Origin: Tumebacillus algifaecis
GTDB lineage: Bacteria > Bacillota > Bacilli > Tumebacillales > Tumebacillaceae
Direction: 5' to 3'
DNA: 64,000 nt
NCBI RefSeq assembly: GCF_002243515.1
Contig: NZ_CP022657.1
Location: forward strand, 1,851,001-1,915,000
Part shown: in pieces, positions 56,233 through 64,000 of the stretch
Numbering within the stretch: the first letter of the stretch is position 1
Layout of the letters: each line of letters starts with the position of its first letter
Program-made: the position numbers and the translations under genes
Notes under the pieces: generated by a model
The model's input: the letters and a program-made list of their open reading frames with translations, nothing else
What the model was told of the DNA's origin: nothing
The model's database searches: none

Positions 56233-57347
56233 TCCAAGTAAATCGGGAACGACTGATCCAAGAGTTTATGGAACTGGTACAAATCGACTCCCTGTCTCGC
56301 GATGAGCGGAACATGGCCGATGCTGTCATCGCGAAGCTGAAAGCGCACGGCGTCGAAGTGGTAGAGGACAACGCGGGGGAAAAGATTGACGGCAACACAG
56401 GCAACCTGATCTGCACGATCAAAGGCGACCCGTCGAAAAAGACGATCCTGTTCACCTGCCACCTCGATACGGTTGCTCCAGGCAGAGGCATCAAGCCCCA
56501 ACTGCTCGATGACCGCATCACCTCGGACGGCACTACCATTTTGGGAGCGGATGACAAAGCGGGTATCGCCGGGATTTTGGAAATGGTGCGCGTACTCAAG
56601 GAGCAAAACTTGAACCACGGCAACATCGTGCTCTTCCTGACCGTCTCCGAAGAGACCGGACTGCTCGGTTCCCGTCATGCCGACTGGAGCAAACTGCCAC
56701 ATGTTGATATGGGCTTCGCGTTCGACTCCAACGGCCCGATCGGCAAAGTGGTCACCAAATCTCCGTCTCAGGCGCGTCTTGACATCATGATCAACGGCCG
56801 ACTGGCACATGCGGGTGTTAATCCAGAAGCGGGCATCTCGGCGATCAAAGTGGCTTCTGCTGCGATCTCTCGCATGAAGCTCGGTCGCATCAACGAAAAC
56901 ACGACAGCGAACATCGGCTCGTTCCACGGCGGCGAAGCGACCAACATCGTTTGCGACCGTGTTGAAATCAAAGCGGAAGCGCGTTCGTTAGACCCGGCTG
57001 AATTGGACGTGCAGATTGCACACATGAAGGAAACGTTCGAGGCGACTGCAAGGGACTTTGATACCACAGCGGAAGTCACTGTGAACAAGCTGTATCACAA
57101 TCTGCGTCATGAAGAAAGCGCAGAAGTGGTGCAAACGGCGTTCAAGGCGATCAAATTGCTGGGCATCGAGCCGAGCACGATGTCGTCGGGCGGCGGCTCT
57201 GATGCAAACGTTTTGAACGGTCAAAACATCCCGACTGTCAACCTGGCGATTGGCTATCAAAAAATTCACACTGTTGAAGAGTTCATCATGCTAGACGACC
57301 TGGAAACGGCTGCTAAGCTGTTCATTGCCGTGACCCAAGCGGTCTAA
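56229..57347 (+). CDS. yqjE: YqjE-type M20 metallopeptidase (tripeptidase-like)
   Basis: A 372-residue di-zinc peptidase related to PepT. Metal-binding segments are FTCHLDTV (about 74-81), the bridging Asp in LGADDKAGI near 103, EETGLLGS near 138, AFDSNG near 160 and a late GGGSDANV with a terminal YQKIHTVEE His. The dimerisation region contains HAGVNPEAGISA. It overlaps the previous gene by four bases. The order carboxyltransferase then peptidase is that of Bacillus yqjD-yqjE. A close relative starts at 63271. Confidence 0.9.
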   Translation: MIQVNRERLIQEFMELVQIDSLSRDERNMADAVIAKLKAHGVEVVEDNAGEKIDGNTGNLICTIKGDPSKKTILFTCHLDTVAPGRGIKPQLLDDRITSDGTTILGADDKAGIAGILEMVRVLKEQNLNHGNIVLFLTVSEETGLLGSRHADWSKLPHVDMGFAFDSNGPIGKVVTKSPSQARLDIMINGRLAHAGVNPEAGISAIKVASAAISRMKLGRINENTTANIGSFHGGEATNIVCDRVEIKAEARSLDPAELDVQIAHMKETFEATARDFDTTAEVTVNKLYHNLRHEESAEVVQTAFKAIKLLGIEPSTMSSGGGSDANVLNGQNIPTVNLAIGYQKIHTVEEFIMLDDLETAAKLFIAVTQAV

Positions 57348-57366
57348 CGAACTTACATGCAATCGG

Positions 57367-57403
57367 CACCGCCTCTCTGCTTTTAAGAGGCGGTGTTTTT
57401 TTT
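57367..57403 (+). terminator. Rho-independent terminator after the peptidase gene
   Basis: CACCGCCTCT and AGAGGCGGTG pair perfectly, followed by eight T residues; it closes the mcmA1-yqjE unit. Confidence 0.9.
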
Positions 57404-57479
57404 GTGAATTAAACAGGTAAACTGTCATTCTTCGTCAAAGTATTACAAACGAACATCAGTGTGAAAGGGATGGAAGCCT

Positions 57480-59459
57480 TTGAAATTGAGAACGAAGACA
57501 TTTGGCATGCTGCTTTGCATGGCACTGATTCCGATGATTATTATGGGCAGCGTCAATAACTTCGTCTCCTCGCAGGCACTGAACTCGCTCCAAGAGTCGG
57601 CAGTGTTGGCGGCGGAAGAGACGACGATCGAATTGATCGAGTCGCAAAAACGCATGGCGGTGATCGTGGCTGAGCAAGCTTCGATGAACCAACAGCTGCT
57701 CGGTGCGGTGATGTCTGGCGATCGTGGGCAGATTGCCAAGGAGATGGATACGCTGTTTCAAACATTGAAACAGAAGGGGCTCACGGTGTTAGAAGCTGGT
57801 AATGCGATGGGCAACGTGCTCTATCGTGGGCACAACCCAGAAAAATATGGAGATAACAAATATGCCGATCCGATCGTCTCACTTGCGCTTACCAGAGGAC
57901 AGGTTGTGGCCTCCGCTGAGGAAGGAGAGTCTGGAATTGCGATGCGCGGTGTTGCTCCACTCAAACAGGGCAATACCATCCAAGGCACGATCCTAACCGG
58001 ATTTAGCACCGATCTCGATTTTGCCGAACAACTGAAGAAGATGGTTGACGGTGAAGTGGGGATTTATAGCGCCGAGAAGCAAGCGATGCTCGTTTCCACG
58101 ATTCAAGGCGAGCAAGACAATATGACCGATCAAACATTGATCGACACAGTGCTCAATCATCAGCAGATGTACCGCACGCAAGGGGAAGTAAACGGAGTGC
58201 CTTACGATTTTTTATACGTGCCGTTGACCGATTATGATCAATTTAAAACGCTCGGAGTGCTGCGCATCGCCAAGTCACGGGAAGCGATCGTCGCGGTACA
58301 ACTGGAAAACCAACTTTACAGCATCGGACTCGCACTGGTCGTGATCCTGCTCGCTGTGTTGATCGCATCGTTTAGCACCAACTCGATCGTTCGACCAATG
58401 ACGGTGGTGATGAACGGGTTGCGACGTGCGTCGGATGGTCATCTAACGTTGGCCGAACCGGTCAGGGCAACTGGCGAACTGTCTCAGTTGCGCGAACATT
58501 ACAACTTGATGATAAAAAATATTGGTGATCTGCTTACGATAGCTAAAGGTACGGCCTCGCGGGTTGCTGGACTAACCGAATCGCTGTCACAAGGCACCGA
58601 GGAGGCATCGGCTGCGGCCGATCAGGTCACACAGTCGGTCGATGCGGTGGCGATGGGGAGCGATTCACAAAATGATGCCTTGCAACGCGCCAACCAACGT
58701 CTGGGCACGGCCCTACATTCGCTAGAGGAAATCCAAAAGCGCTCAGCCGAATTAAGCCAGCATGCTAAAGATGTGGACGCAGCGACCCTGCTTGGACGAC
58801 GTACGATGAGCCAAACTCGAACCGAGATGAATTCGATTCACACGCAGGTGGAACAAACGGCGGAGACGATGAATCGTTTGGGGGAACGGTCGCAACAAAT
58901 CGGCCACATCGTCGATCTGATCGGTGGGATCGCCGCCCAGACCAATCTCTTGGCACTGAACGCGGCCATCGAAGCGGCACGCGCTGGTGAGCAAGGCAAA
59001 GGGTTTGCTGTCGTTGCTGACGAAGTGCGCAAACTTGCCGAGCAATCGGGGAAAGCGGCCGAAGAAATCGGCCTGTTAATCGGGGAGATACGCAAACAGG
59101 TCGAAGTGAGCATCGCTGATATGCAGCAAGGTCTGACTGTTGTTGCAGCAGGCAACCGCGCAGTCGAGGAGTCGGAACAGGCGTTTGAAATTGTTAGCAA
59201 GGGGCTGACCGAGGTGACCCGGGAAATTGCGAACGTTCACCGCCTGACCGACGATGCGACAACAGAAACAAGCGGTGTCGAAGCGGAATTTCGTTCGATT
59301 GCGGCTGTCTCGGAACAGACGGCAGCTTCAAGCGAAGAGGTCGCGGCCGCCATTGAGGAGCAGGGGGCTTCGATGACCACGCTCGCCGAATCGATGCACG
59401 AACTCGCACAGTTGGCGGAAGAGTTGAACCGTGCCGTCAACAGATTTAAATTTGAATAA
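57480..59459 (+). CDS. Methyl-accepting chemotaxis protein with large Cache-type sensor
   Basis: A 659-residue chemoreceptor. First span at about 8-26 ([16 protein letters not shown]), an extracellular sensor of about 250 residues (Cache-like, [19 protein letters not shown]), second span at about 282-303 ([17 protein letters not shown]), HAMP region, and a signalling domain with the tip [35 protein letters not shown]. The TTG at 57480 follows GAAAGGGATGG. It is unlike the chemoreceptor at 44543 in its sensor domain. The H-x-P-x-x-Y sensor stretch resembles receptors that bind small carboxylates, but the ligand is not known. Confidence 0.92.
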   Translation: MKLRTKTFGMLLCMALIPMIIMGSVNNFVSSQALNSLQESAVLAAEETTIELIESQKRMAVIVAEQASMNQQLLGAVMSGDRGQIAKEMDTLFQTLKQKGLTVLEAGNAMGNVLYRGHNPEKYGDNKYADPIVSLALTRGQVVASAEEGESGIAMRGVAPLKQGNTIQGTILTGFSTDLDFAEQLKKMVDGEVGIYSAEKQAMLVSTIQGEQDNMTDQTLIDTVLNHQQMYRTQGEVNGVPYDFLYVPLTDYDQFKTLGVLRIAKSREAIVAVQLENQLYSIGLALVVILLAVLIASFSTNSIVRPMTVVMNGLRRASDGHLTLAEPVRATGELSQLREHYNLMIKNIGDLLTIAKGTASRVAGLTESLSQGTEEASAAADQVTQSVDAVAMGSDSQNDALQRANQRLGTALHSLEEIQKRSAELSQHAKDVDAATLLGRRTMSQTRTEMNSIHTQVEQTAETMNRLGERSQQIGHIVDLIGGIAAQTNLLALNAAIEAARAGEQGKGFAVVADEVRKLAEQSGKAAEEIGLLIGEIRKQVEVSIADMQQGLTVVAAGNRAVEESEQAFEIVSKGLTEVTREIANVHRLTDDATTETSGVEAEFRSIAAVSEQTAASSEEVAAAIEEQGASMTTLAESMHELAQLAEELNRAVNRFKFE

Positions 59460-59467
59460 GCGCATGC

Positions 59468-59498
59468 AAAAAGCACCTGTCGAAAGACGGGTGCTTTT
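59468..59498. terminator. Bidirectional terminator after the chemoreceptor gene
   Basis: AAAAGCACC and GGTGCTTTT form the outer stem with an inner GTC/GAC pairing. The flanking genes converge. Confidence 0.75.
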
Positions 59499-59506
59499 GG
59501 TTTGGA

Positions 59507-59731
59507 TCAATTGCTTTGTGACGTTTGTAGACTGGCAAGGATCTTATGAAGGAGCTGTTCGGCAGAAATTGCTTCGATCAACACGCCATCGATGAGGGCG
59601 ACGTAACAGAGGAAACAACCGGCGCAGCGGTTCAGACAGGCATAGGCGACAATGTCTGCATCGTGAAAAGTGATGCGCAACTGATTGATCAGCTTGGCAG
59701 TCTCATTGGTCTCACAAATCTCAATGACCAT
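59507..59731 (-). CDS. DUF1450 (YuzB-like) protein
   Basis: A 74-residue protein with the DUF1450 pattern: an N-terminal strand (MVIEICETN) and a four-cysteine stretch ACLNRCAGCFLCYVALIDG near 31-49. It may bind metal through the cysteines; its function is unknown. GGGAGGAGG lies about eleven bases before the ATG. Confidence 0.75.
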   Translation of the reverse strand: MVIEICETNETAKLINQLRITFHDADIVAYACLNRCAGCFLCYVALIDGVLIEAISAEQLLHKILASLQTSQSN

Positions 59732-59811
59732 CCGTTCGATCGCCTCCTCCCGAGCCTATTTTCGCGCATCCTGATCTTGTCCGTCAACGCTGACCATGCC
59801 TGAACCCTGAC

Positions 59812-59845
59812 AAAAAGACGGGATGCTTAGGTCAGCACCCCGTCT
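59812..59845 (-). terminator. Terminator of the zinc-ribbon gene
   Basis: On the minus strand AGACGGGGTGC and GCATCCCGTCT form a stem with one wobble or mismatch, followed by TTTTT. Confidence 0.75.
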
Positions 59846-59849
59846 GCAT

Positions 59850-60089
59850 TTATACTTTAAAATTGTCTGGTTCGAGCTCAGTAAAAACTGGATGGTCGAT
59901 GACGGCACCGTTCAGCTCATAGACGAGCACCGTATCGGCCGCAGGTACAGTTTCTTCTACATAGTGCTGGTTTGGGCAGAGCCGATAGCGGCTGCCAAAT
60001 CCCGTTTCGGACGGTGCTGTCAGCAGTTTGTCACTGCAATAGGGACAGCGGCCGGTCAGCGGTTTCCAAAACCTTTGCCAAGCGTTCAT
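59850..60089 (-). CDS. Small zinc-ribbon-like protein, unknown
   Basis: A 79-residue protein with CPYC near 16 and CPNQH near 40, spaced as in a zinc ribbon with a Cys3His set. The second half is acidic with no known motif. The start at MNAWQRFWKPLTG is chosen because GGTGA lies five bases before it; an earlier ATG at four codons upstream and a longer frame beginning at 60182 are possible but unsupported. The family was not recognised. Confidence 0.55.
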   Translation of the reverse strand: MNAWQRFWKPLTGRCPYCSDKLLTAPSETGFGSRYRLCPNQHYVEETVPAADTVLVYELNGAVIDHPVFTELEPDNFKV

Positions 60090-60231
60090 CTTTATCACCA
60101 TATCCCTATCTTTATACTTGGTATTATAAAGGGTGGTCTCCCGGCTGACAAGTGAAAGTGCAAGCGTACAGACAATTTCCACTTGTGCTACACTACATGT
60201 AAGAGTTGCGGTTTAGTAAGGAGATTCCAGA

Positions 60232-60431
60232 TTGACCGATGTGGATGTGACAGTATACGTGCTGATCGGCTTGATCGGTTCCTTTTCTCGGGCATCGGAG
60301 GGATGATCGGCAAGATCAGCTCTGGGAGCCTGCACGACGGATTCGCCTGGCTGTTCGTGGTTGCCTCCAGACTCGGTTCGGTACTCGGCCTGCGCAACGG
60401 ACAAAAGATAAATGTGCGCTTGCTACGCTAA
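60232..60431 (+). pseudogene. Frameshifted small hydrophobic protein gene
   Basis: AAGGAG is followed eight bases later by TTG at 60232. The frame encodes TDVDVTVYVLIGLIGSF and then stops early (TGA near 60304). In the next frame a coherent continuation (FSGIGGMIGKISSGSLHDGFAWLFVVASRLGSV...) runs to 60431. Adding one T to the four at 60283-60286 joins both parts into a 66-residue protein with two hydrophobic parts. This is either a true one-base loss, a slippage-dependent gene, or a sequencing error at the T-run. The family was not recognised. Confidence 0.6.
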
Positions 60432-60525
60432 TTTTTGAGCGGGGTGAATCTTTTCTTTGCGCTAAATAGCTGGGGCGAATTGATCTGGAATGGGTGGAAG
60501 TGGTGAAAAGATGGAGGAAGAAAAC

Positions 60526-60858
60526 ATGGCAACGTTTGACGATTTTCAAAAATTGGATCTGCGCATCGGTACGGTGATTCGAGCGGAACCGTTTCCGGAG
60601 GCGCGGGTGCCGGCGATCAAGATGGAGATCGATTTTGGCACAGAGATCGGAATCAAGCGCTCCAGCGCGCAGATTACCGTTCATTATTCGCCAGAGCAGA
60701 TGGTCGGTCGGCAGGTGACAGCCGTCGTCAATTTCCCGCCGCGGCGCATCGCTGGCTATGTTTCGGAAGTGTTGGTGTTAGGCGCTGTGCTGCCCGAAGG
60801 TGACGTTGTGCTGATGAACCTGGACCATCAGGTGCCAAACGGCACGAAGATCGGTTGA
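60526..60858 (+). CDS. csaA: CsaA-type tRNA-binding-domain chaperone
   Basis: A 110-residue OB-fold protein, the same length as Bacillus CsaA, which has chaperone-like and export-related activity. Family segments: FQKLDLRIGTVIRAEPFPEAR at the start, IGIKRSSAQITVHYSPEQMVGRQVTAVVNFPPRRIAGY in the middle and a late LPEGDVVLMNLDHQVPNGTKIG. GGAGG lies eight bases before the ATG at 60526; the frame is open twelve codons upstream but that would contain the site. The transporter gene starts two bases after the stop. Confidence 0.92.
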   Translation: MATFDDFQKLDLRIGTVIRAEPFPEARVPAIKMEIDFGTEIGIKRSSAQITVHYSPEQMVGRQVTAVVNFPPRRIAGYVSEVLVLGAVLPEGDVVLMNLDHQVPNGTKIG

Positions 60859-60859
60859 G

Positions 60860-61762
60860 ATGCAGAAGCTATTTGGAGCGGTTTGCCTCGCTGCCGCAGC
60901 TGCGATCTGGGGCGGTACATACGTCGTTTCAAAATATGTGTTGGCCTATGTGCCAGCACTGACCTTGGTGGTCGTGCGCTTTGCGATCGCCGCGATCGTT
61001 TTGGGGCTGGTCCTGCGTCTTTTAGGCGGTGACAAGGTACATAGAGGGGATTGGGGCAAACTGGCTCGCTACGGTTTGGTCGGTTACACGATCTCAATCT
61101 CCACCCAATTTATTGGCACTCATCTCTCCACCGCCCACATGGGCGCAGTGATCACTTCAGCTTCTCCGGTCTGCATCGCCCTGTTCGCATGGCTGTTGCT
61201 CAAAGAGCGACTGAGCGGGAAAAAAATCGGTGCGCTGCTCGTCGCGACGCTTGGTGTGCTGATCGTCATCGGCTACGATCATGGGTCGGGAGATGGCAGC
61301 AATCTGCTCGGCAACCTTTTTCTCGTCATCGCGGCGGTGACGTGGGGGCTCTATTCGGTGCTTGGCAAAGCGCTGACGGAGCGCTATACGCCGCTTACCG
61401 TCACGTTCTGGGCGACCGTATTTGGGGTGTTGTTCACCTTGCCATTGTCACTGTGGGAGATTTCGGTGGAAGGCTTTACCTTGCCGCTAGATGATCCGTT
61501 GATCGTCTGGGGGATTTTGTTCCTCGCCATCATCTCAACTGCCGTCGCGTTTTTCCTCTGGGCGAAAGGTTTTGAGCTGCTGGATGCGGGCACGGCCGCC
61601 CTGTTTTTCTTTGTACAGCCGATCTTTGGCTCCTTTCTTGGCTGGTTGATGCTCGGGGAGCAGTTGACTGCTTCGTTCATCATTGGCAGTGTCTTGATTT
61701 TCGTCTCTGTAGGAATTTCCATGTTGGGTGACGAAAAGAAGAAGGAGGCGGTTGCGACCTGA
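60860..61762 (+). CDS. EamA-family (DMT) transporter
   Basis: A 300-residue membrane protein with about ten spans and two EamA repeats. AAAIWGGTYVVSKY in the first span, ASPVCIALFAWLLLKERLSGKK at the end of the first repeat and LFFFVQPIFGSFLGWLMLGEQL at the end of the second are typical. The C-terminus is basic (DEKKKEA). It follows csaA directly and is probably co-transcribed. It shares the family, but little obvious sequence, with the protein at 22176. The substrate is unknown. Confidence 0.87.
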   Translation: MQKLFGAVCLAAAAAIWGGTYVVSKYVLAYVPALTLVVVRFAIAAIVLGLVLRLLGGDKVHRGDWGKLARYGLVGYTISISTQFIGTHLSTAHMGAVITSASPVCIALFAWLLLKERLSGKKIGALLVATLGVLIVIGYDHGSGDGSNLLGNLFLVIAAVTWGLYSVLGKALTERYTPLTVTFWATVFGVLFTLPLSLWEISVEGFTLPLDDPLIVWGILFLAIISTAVAFFLWAKGFELLDAGTAALFFFVQPIFGSFLGWLMLGEQLTASFIIGSVLIFVSVGISMLGDEKKKEAVAT

Positions 61763-61825
61763 CACTTGGGGTATGTGCAATCGCAATCGTTGGGCAGACT
61801 GAAGGAATGATCGAAAGGAAGGTGT

Positions 61826-62095
61826 TTGATCGACATGACAATGAACGTACTCAAGGTATTCACTCAAAATATTGAGGTCTTCTCCGACCTGTACCATTTA
61901 CTTGAGAACTTGTCCCTTACCGAAGGCCAAGAGACCGAAGTCGAAGGTGTAAAGGTAAGTGGCGGTGGTCAGGTGGATGAAGAATATTTGGATACGATGC
62001 GCGTCAAATTGGACGTTGCGGTGCTGAAAGTGAAGCCTGGCAACGTTACGATCCTCCAGCACAGCGGTATGTTCGAAGTGCTGTTCCCGGAGTAA
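61826..62095 (+). CDS. Small soluble protein of unknown function
   Basis: An 89-residue (or 86-residue) protein with a helical N-terminal half (VFTQNIEVFSDLYHLLENLSL) and a strand-rich C-terminal half (VKVSGGGQVDEEYLDTMRVKLDVAVLKVK). AAAGGAAGG precedes both TTG 61826 and ATG 61835, so the start is uncertain. A strong terminator follows. I do not recognise the family. It may be transcribed with csaA and the transporter, 63 bases upstream. Confidence 0.65.
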   Translation: MIDMTMNVLKVFTQNIEVFSDLYHLLENLSLTEGQETEVEGVKVSGGGQVDEEYLDTMRVKLDVAVLKVKPGNVTILQHSGMFEVLFPE

Positions 62096-62112
62096 CTTGA
62101 TCTACGTTATAG

Positions 62113-62147
62113 AAAAACAACTCGAGAGCTGCTCGAGTTGTTTTTCT
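62113..62147. terminator. Bidirectional terminator between convergent genes
   Basis: AAAAACAACTCGAG and CTCGAGTTGTTTTT pair perfectly around five bases. Confidence 0.9.
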
Positions 62148-62154
62148 TTTTGTC

Positions 62155-63117
62155 CTATTCTTCTGAGTTGCGCAGTGATTCTAAGATGACCTGCACCTCG
62201 TAGCCTGCTTGGAAGTCGTACAGTTGCGCAGACTCGCCTTGCAGCGCGCGCACCAGATTGTGCACGACATTTGTAGAGTCTATATCGTCCGTTTGGAGTG
62301 GGAGGATCGGCTCGCCCAATTTGCCGCCCTCAAGTGTTTGCCAATCGGTCAGGCGCAGGGTGCCTGCCGATCCGTATGCGGTGAAGGAGACGCGTTCCGA
62401 ACCGGCCAGTTGCGCGAGTCCGTCGTAGAGAACCGGCGTTCCGTCTTCCAGTTCTAACTGGGCGAGGATGCCCGTTTCGGAGCGGGTCGAGTCGGCTGGG
62501 AACTCTAGCGTTTTGGAGAGTACGTTGAGCGGCCCGAACACAGTTTGGAGCAAGTGGACAAAGTGCGCGCCCGTTTCCATCACGAACCCGCCTTGTTCAC
62601 GACCGCCGACCCAATCGTTTTGTTGCCAAGCACGAGGCCACTGTGGAAAATGGGTGTGCACCTCCAAGCGGCGCAGCGTACCGAGGTAGCCCTCTGCGAG
62701 CAAGGTGCGAAATTTGTTGCATCCTTGCGTGTAAGGCAAGGGGAAATTGATGGCATGTAACACGCCTGCCGTCGTTGCCGCTTCCATCATCTCCTTGGCT
62801 TCTTGCAACGAGTTGGCCAGCGGTTTTTCACAGAACAGATTTTTGTTGGCAGCCAGAACATCGAGGGCGATGCGGTGGTGGTACTTCGGAGGGACGGCCA
62901 GGTAGACGAGATCCAACTCCGCTTCTTGCAACATCGCTTTGTGATCGGTAAACCACGGGATGCCGCCCAGTTCATTCGATTTTTGCATGGCGAGGTCTGC
63001 CAGCACGTCGGTGACCGCCACCACCGTGGTTGCAGGGTGCATGGTGAAGCTTTTGATCAAGCGTTCACCGATCGCGCCAAGTCCGATAATGCCAACTCGA
63101 AAAGGTGTAGTGCTCAT
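62155..63117 (-). CDS. Gfo/Idh/MocA-family NAD(P)-dependent oxidoreductase
   Basis: The 320-residue protein has the N-terminal Rossmann fold (VGIIGLGAIGERL near 8-20), the family signature FCEKPLANSLQEAKEM near 94-109 with the catalytic EKP Lys, and a C-terminal alpha/beta domain with GGFVMETGAHFVHLL that places the usual D/E-x-x-x-H residue. Substrates of this family are sugars, inositols or related compounds; none can be assigned. GGGGGA precedes the ATG. It stands alone and is divergent from the peptidase gene at 63271. Confidence 0.9.
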   Translation of the reverse strand: MSTTPFRVGIIGLGAIGERLIKSFTMHPATTVVAVTDVLADLAMQKSNELGGIPWFTDHKAMLQEAELDLVYLAVPPKYHHRIALDVLAANKNLFCEKPLANSLQEAKEMMEAATTAGVLHAINFPLPYTQGCNKFRTLLAEGYLGTLRRLEVHTHFPQWPRAWQQNDWVGGREQGGFVMETGAHFVHLLQTVFGPLNVLSKTLEFPADSTRSETGILAQLELEDGTPVLYDGLAQLAGSERVSFTAYGSAGTLRLTDWQTLEGGKLGEPILPLQTDDIDSTNVVHNLVRALQGESAQLYDFQAGYEVQVILESLRNSEE

Positions 63118-63270
63118 GAGCTATTCCCCCACTCGATATGAAATCTGTTGCTTTTGTTCAATACTACCATTTTTCGAAGATCCCGATAAGCGTGGTCACT
63201 TGTCTTTGCGGCTGAGCCGCTTATCCCTGTCAAATTCAGGTCATACTAGGTGCTGAAAGGGGGGCTTTGC

Positions 63271-64000
63271 ATGCAATTGAATCAACAGCAGGTGGTCGAT
63301 CGCTTTTTAGAACTCGTCAAAATCGACACACCATCGCATGAGGAGCGGCTGATGGCCGATTATTTGCTGAAGGCGCTAAAGGAATTGGGTCTTGAGGTGC
63401 ATGAGGATAGCGCTGGTGCATTAGCCAGTCATGGAGTGGGGAACGGGACGCTCGAGAGTCTCGGGAAACGGACGCAGACGGGCAACCTGATCGCCAGTTT
63501 GAAAGGCGATCTGGAGGGCGTTCCGCCGCTGATGTTCACCGCCCACATGGACACGGTCGTTTCCAATCGAGGGATCAAGACGGAGATCGACAATGGGGTG
63601 ATCCACACGGATGGCAAAACGATCCTTGGGGCGGACGACCGGGCGGGGATTTGTGCGATTTTGGAAGCGATTCGTTTTTTGAAAGACAATGATGTGAAGC
63701 ATGGAGATTTGCAGTTTGTGTTTACGATTGCAGAGGAGACCGGGCTGTATGGGTCGCTCTATTTGGAAGAAAAGGAGATCAAATCGCAATACGCTTTTGT
63801 GATGGATTCGGGCGGTCCACCCGATACGATCATCACGATGGCACCGACCGAAGTTGATTTTACAGTGCGCATCTATGGAAAAGCGGCGCACAGCGGTGTC
63901 AATCCGGAGGACGGTTTAAACGCGATTTCCGTCGCAGCCGATGCGATCTCCAAGTTAAAGTTGGGGCGAATCGATGACGAGACCACGATCAACATCGGCA
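63271..64000 (+). CDS. YqjE-like M20 metallopeptidase, cut by the window edge
   Basis: The first 243 residues are present. ELVKIDTPSHEERLMADYL at the start, FTAHMDTVVSNRGIK near 89, LGADDRAGI near 121 and AEETGLYGS near 153 are di-zinc M20 sites, and HSGVNPEDGLNAIS near 209 is the dimerisation region. It is clearly a paralogue of the protein at 56229, with which it shares most of these segments, but it has a longer insertion (ASHGVGNGTLESLGKRTQTG) before the first metal site. GAAAGGGGGG precedes the ATG. Confidence 0.9.
   Translation, partial: MQLNQQQVVDRFLELVKIDTPSHEERLMADYLLKALKELGLEVHEDSAGALASHGVGNGTLESLGKRTQTGNLIASLKGDLEGVPPLMFTAHMDTVVSNRGIKTEIDNGVIHTDGKTILGADDRAGICAILEAIRFLKDNDVKHGDLQFVFTIAEETGLYGSLYLEEKEIKSQYAFVMDSGGPPDTIITMAPTEVDFTVRIYGKAAHSGVNPEDGLNAISVAADAISKLKLGRIDDETTINIG

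Overview
The window looks like a chromosome segment of a spore-forming member of the Bacillales. The likeliest group is Alicyclobacillaceae, near Tumebacillus, but that is inferred from gene content because no search could be run. Reasons: strong AGGAGG ribosome sites with many TTG and GTG starts, moderate-to-high GC, and several Bacillus-type gene orders. These orders are yqhH-yqhG facing a glycine-riboswitch gcvT-gcvPA-gcvPB operon, aroQ-yqhT-efp-yqhV, DUF2627-bkdR-bcd-bkd, and methylmalonyl-CoA genes followed by a yqjE-type peptidase. Almost all of it reads as ordinary chromosome; I saw no insertion sequence, phage or CRISPR array.

Layout. 1-431: non-coding 115-bp tandem repeats. 432-7763: a small membrane protein, shikimate kinase, asparagine synthetase, an ACT-domain protein, a DnaI-type helicase loader, a secreted coiled-coil protein, a lone PhnD-type binding lipoprotein and an unknown secreted protein. 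7691-14648: yqhG/yqhH opposite the glycine cleavage operon. 14698-18515: a histidine phosphatase, then aroQ, an Xaa-Pro peptidase, EF-P, YqhV and a CD1247-type zinc-ribbon protein. 18572-23087: small peptides (one resembling a class I lanthipeptide precursor), an Fsr-type exporter, a polysaccharide deacetylase, a UDG-like protein and an EamA exporter. 23117-23698: tRNA-Thr, tRNA-Leu, a 5S rRNA and a broken second copy of the 5S 3' end. 23752-24223: two unknown small proteins.

24237-28064: a divergent molybdenum-cofactor locus (moeB and a moaD-moaE fusion against moaA-moaC-mogA). 28125-28293: a structured RNA candidate ending in a terminator. 28405-31996: a steA-steB-glycosyltransferase-MraY-like cluster, probably for envelope or division, followed by a membrane-anchored GH18 protein. 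33342-44439: a lipoprotein, DUF2627, the sigma-54 activator BkdR, a clear -24/-12 promoter with nested inverted repeats, and a seven-gene run bcd-lpd-bkdAA-bkdAB-bkdB-lipA-lipB. This run carries branched-chain keto-acid oxidation together with the enzymes that lipoylate its E2 subunit.

44543-50492: a chemoreceptor and a one-module NRPS ending in a thioester reductase. 50730-57347: trpS, then methylmalonyl-CoA mutase (two subunits), epimerase, acyl-CoA carboxyltransferase, a 72-residue unknown and a tripeptidase-like enzyme. These genes carry propionyl-CoA, a product of Ile and Val breakdown by the Bkd route, towards succinyl-CoA. 57480-64000: a second chemoreceptor, DUF1450 and zinc-ribbon proteins, a small frameshifted gene, csaA, another EamA exporter, a small unknown, a Gfo/Idh/MocA dehydrogenase and the start of a second YqjE-like peptidase cut by the window edge.
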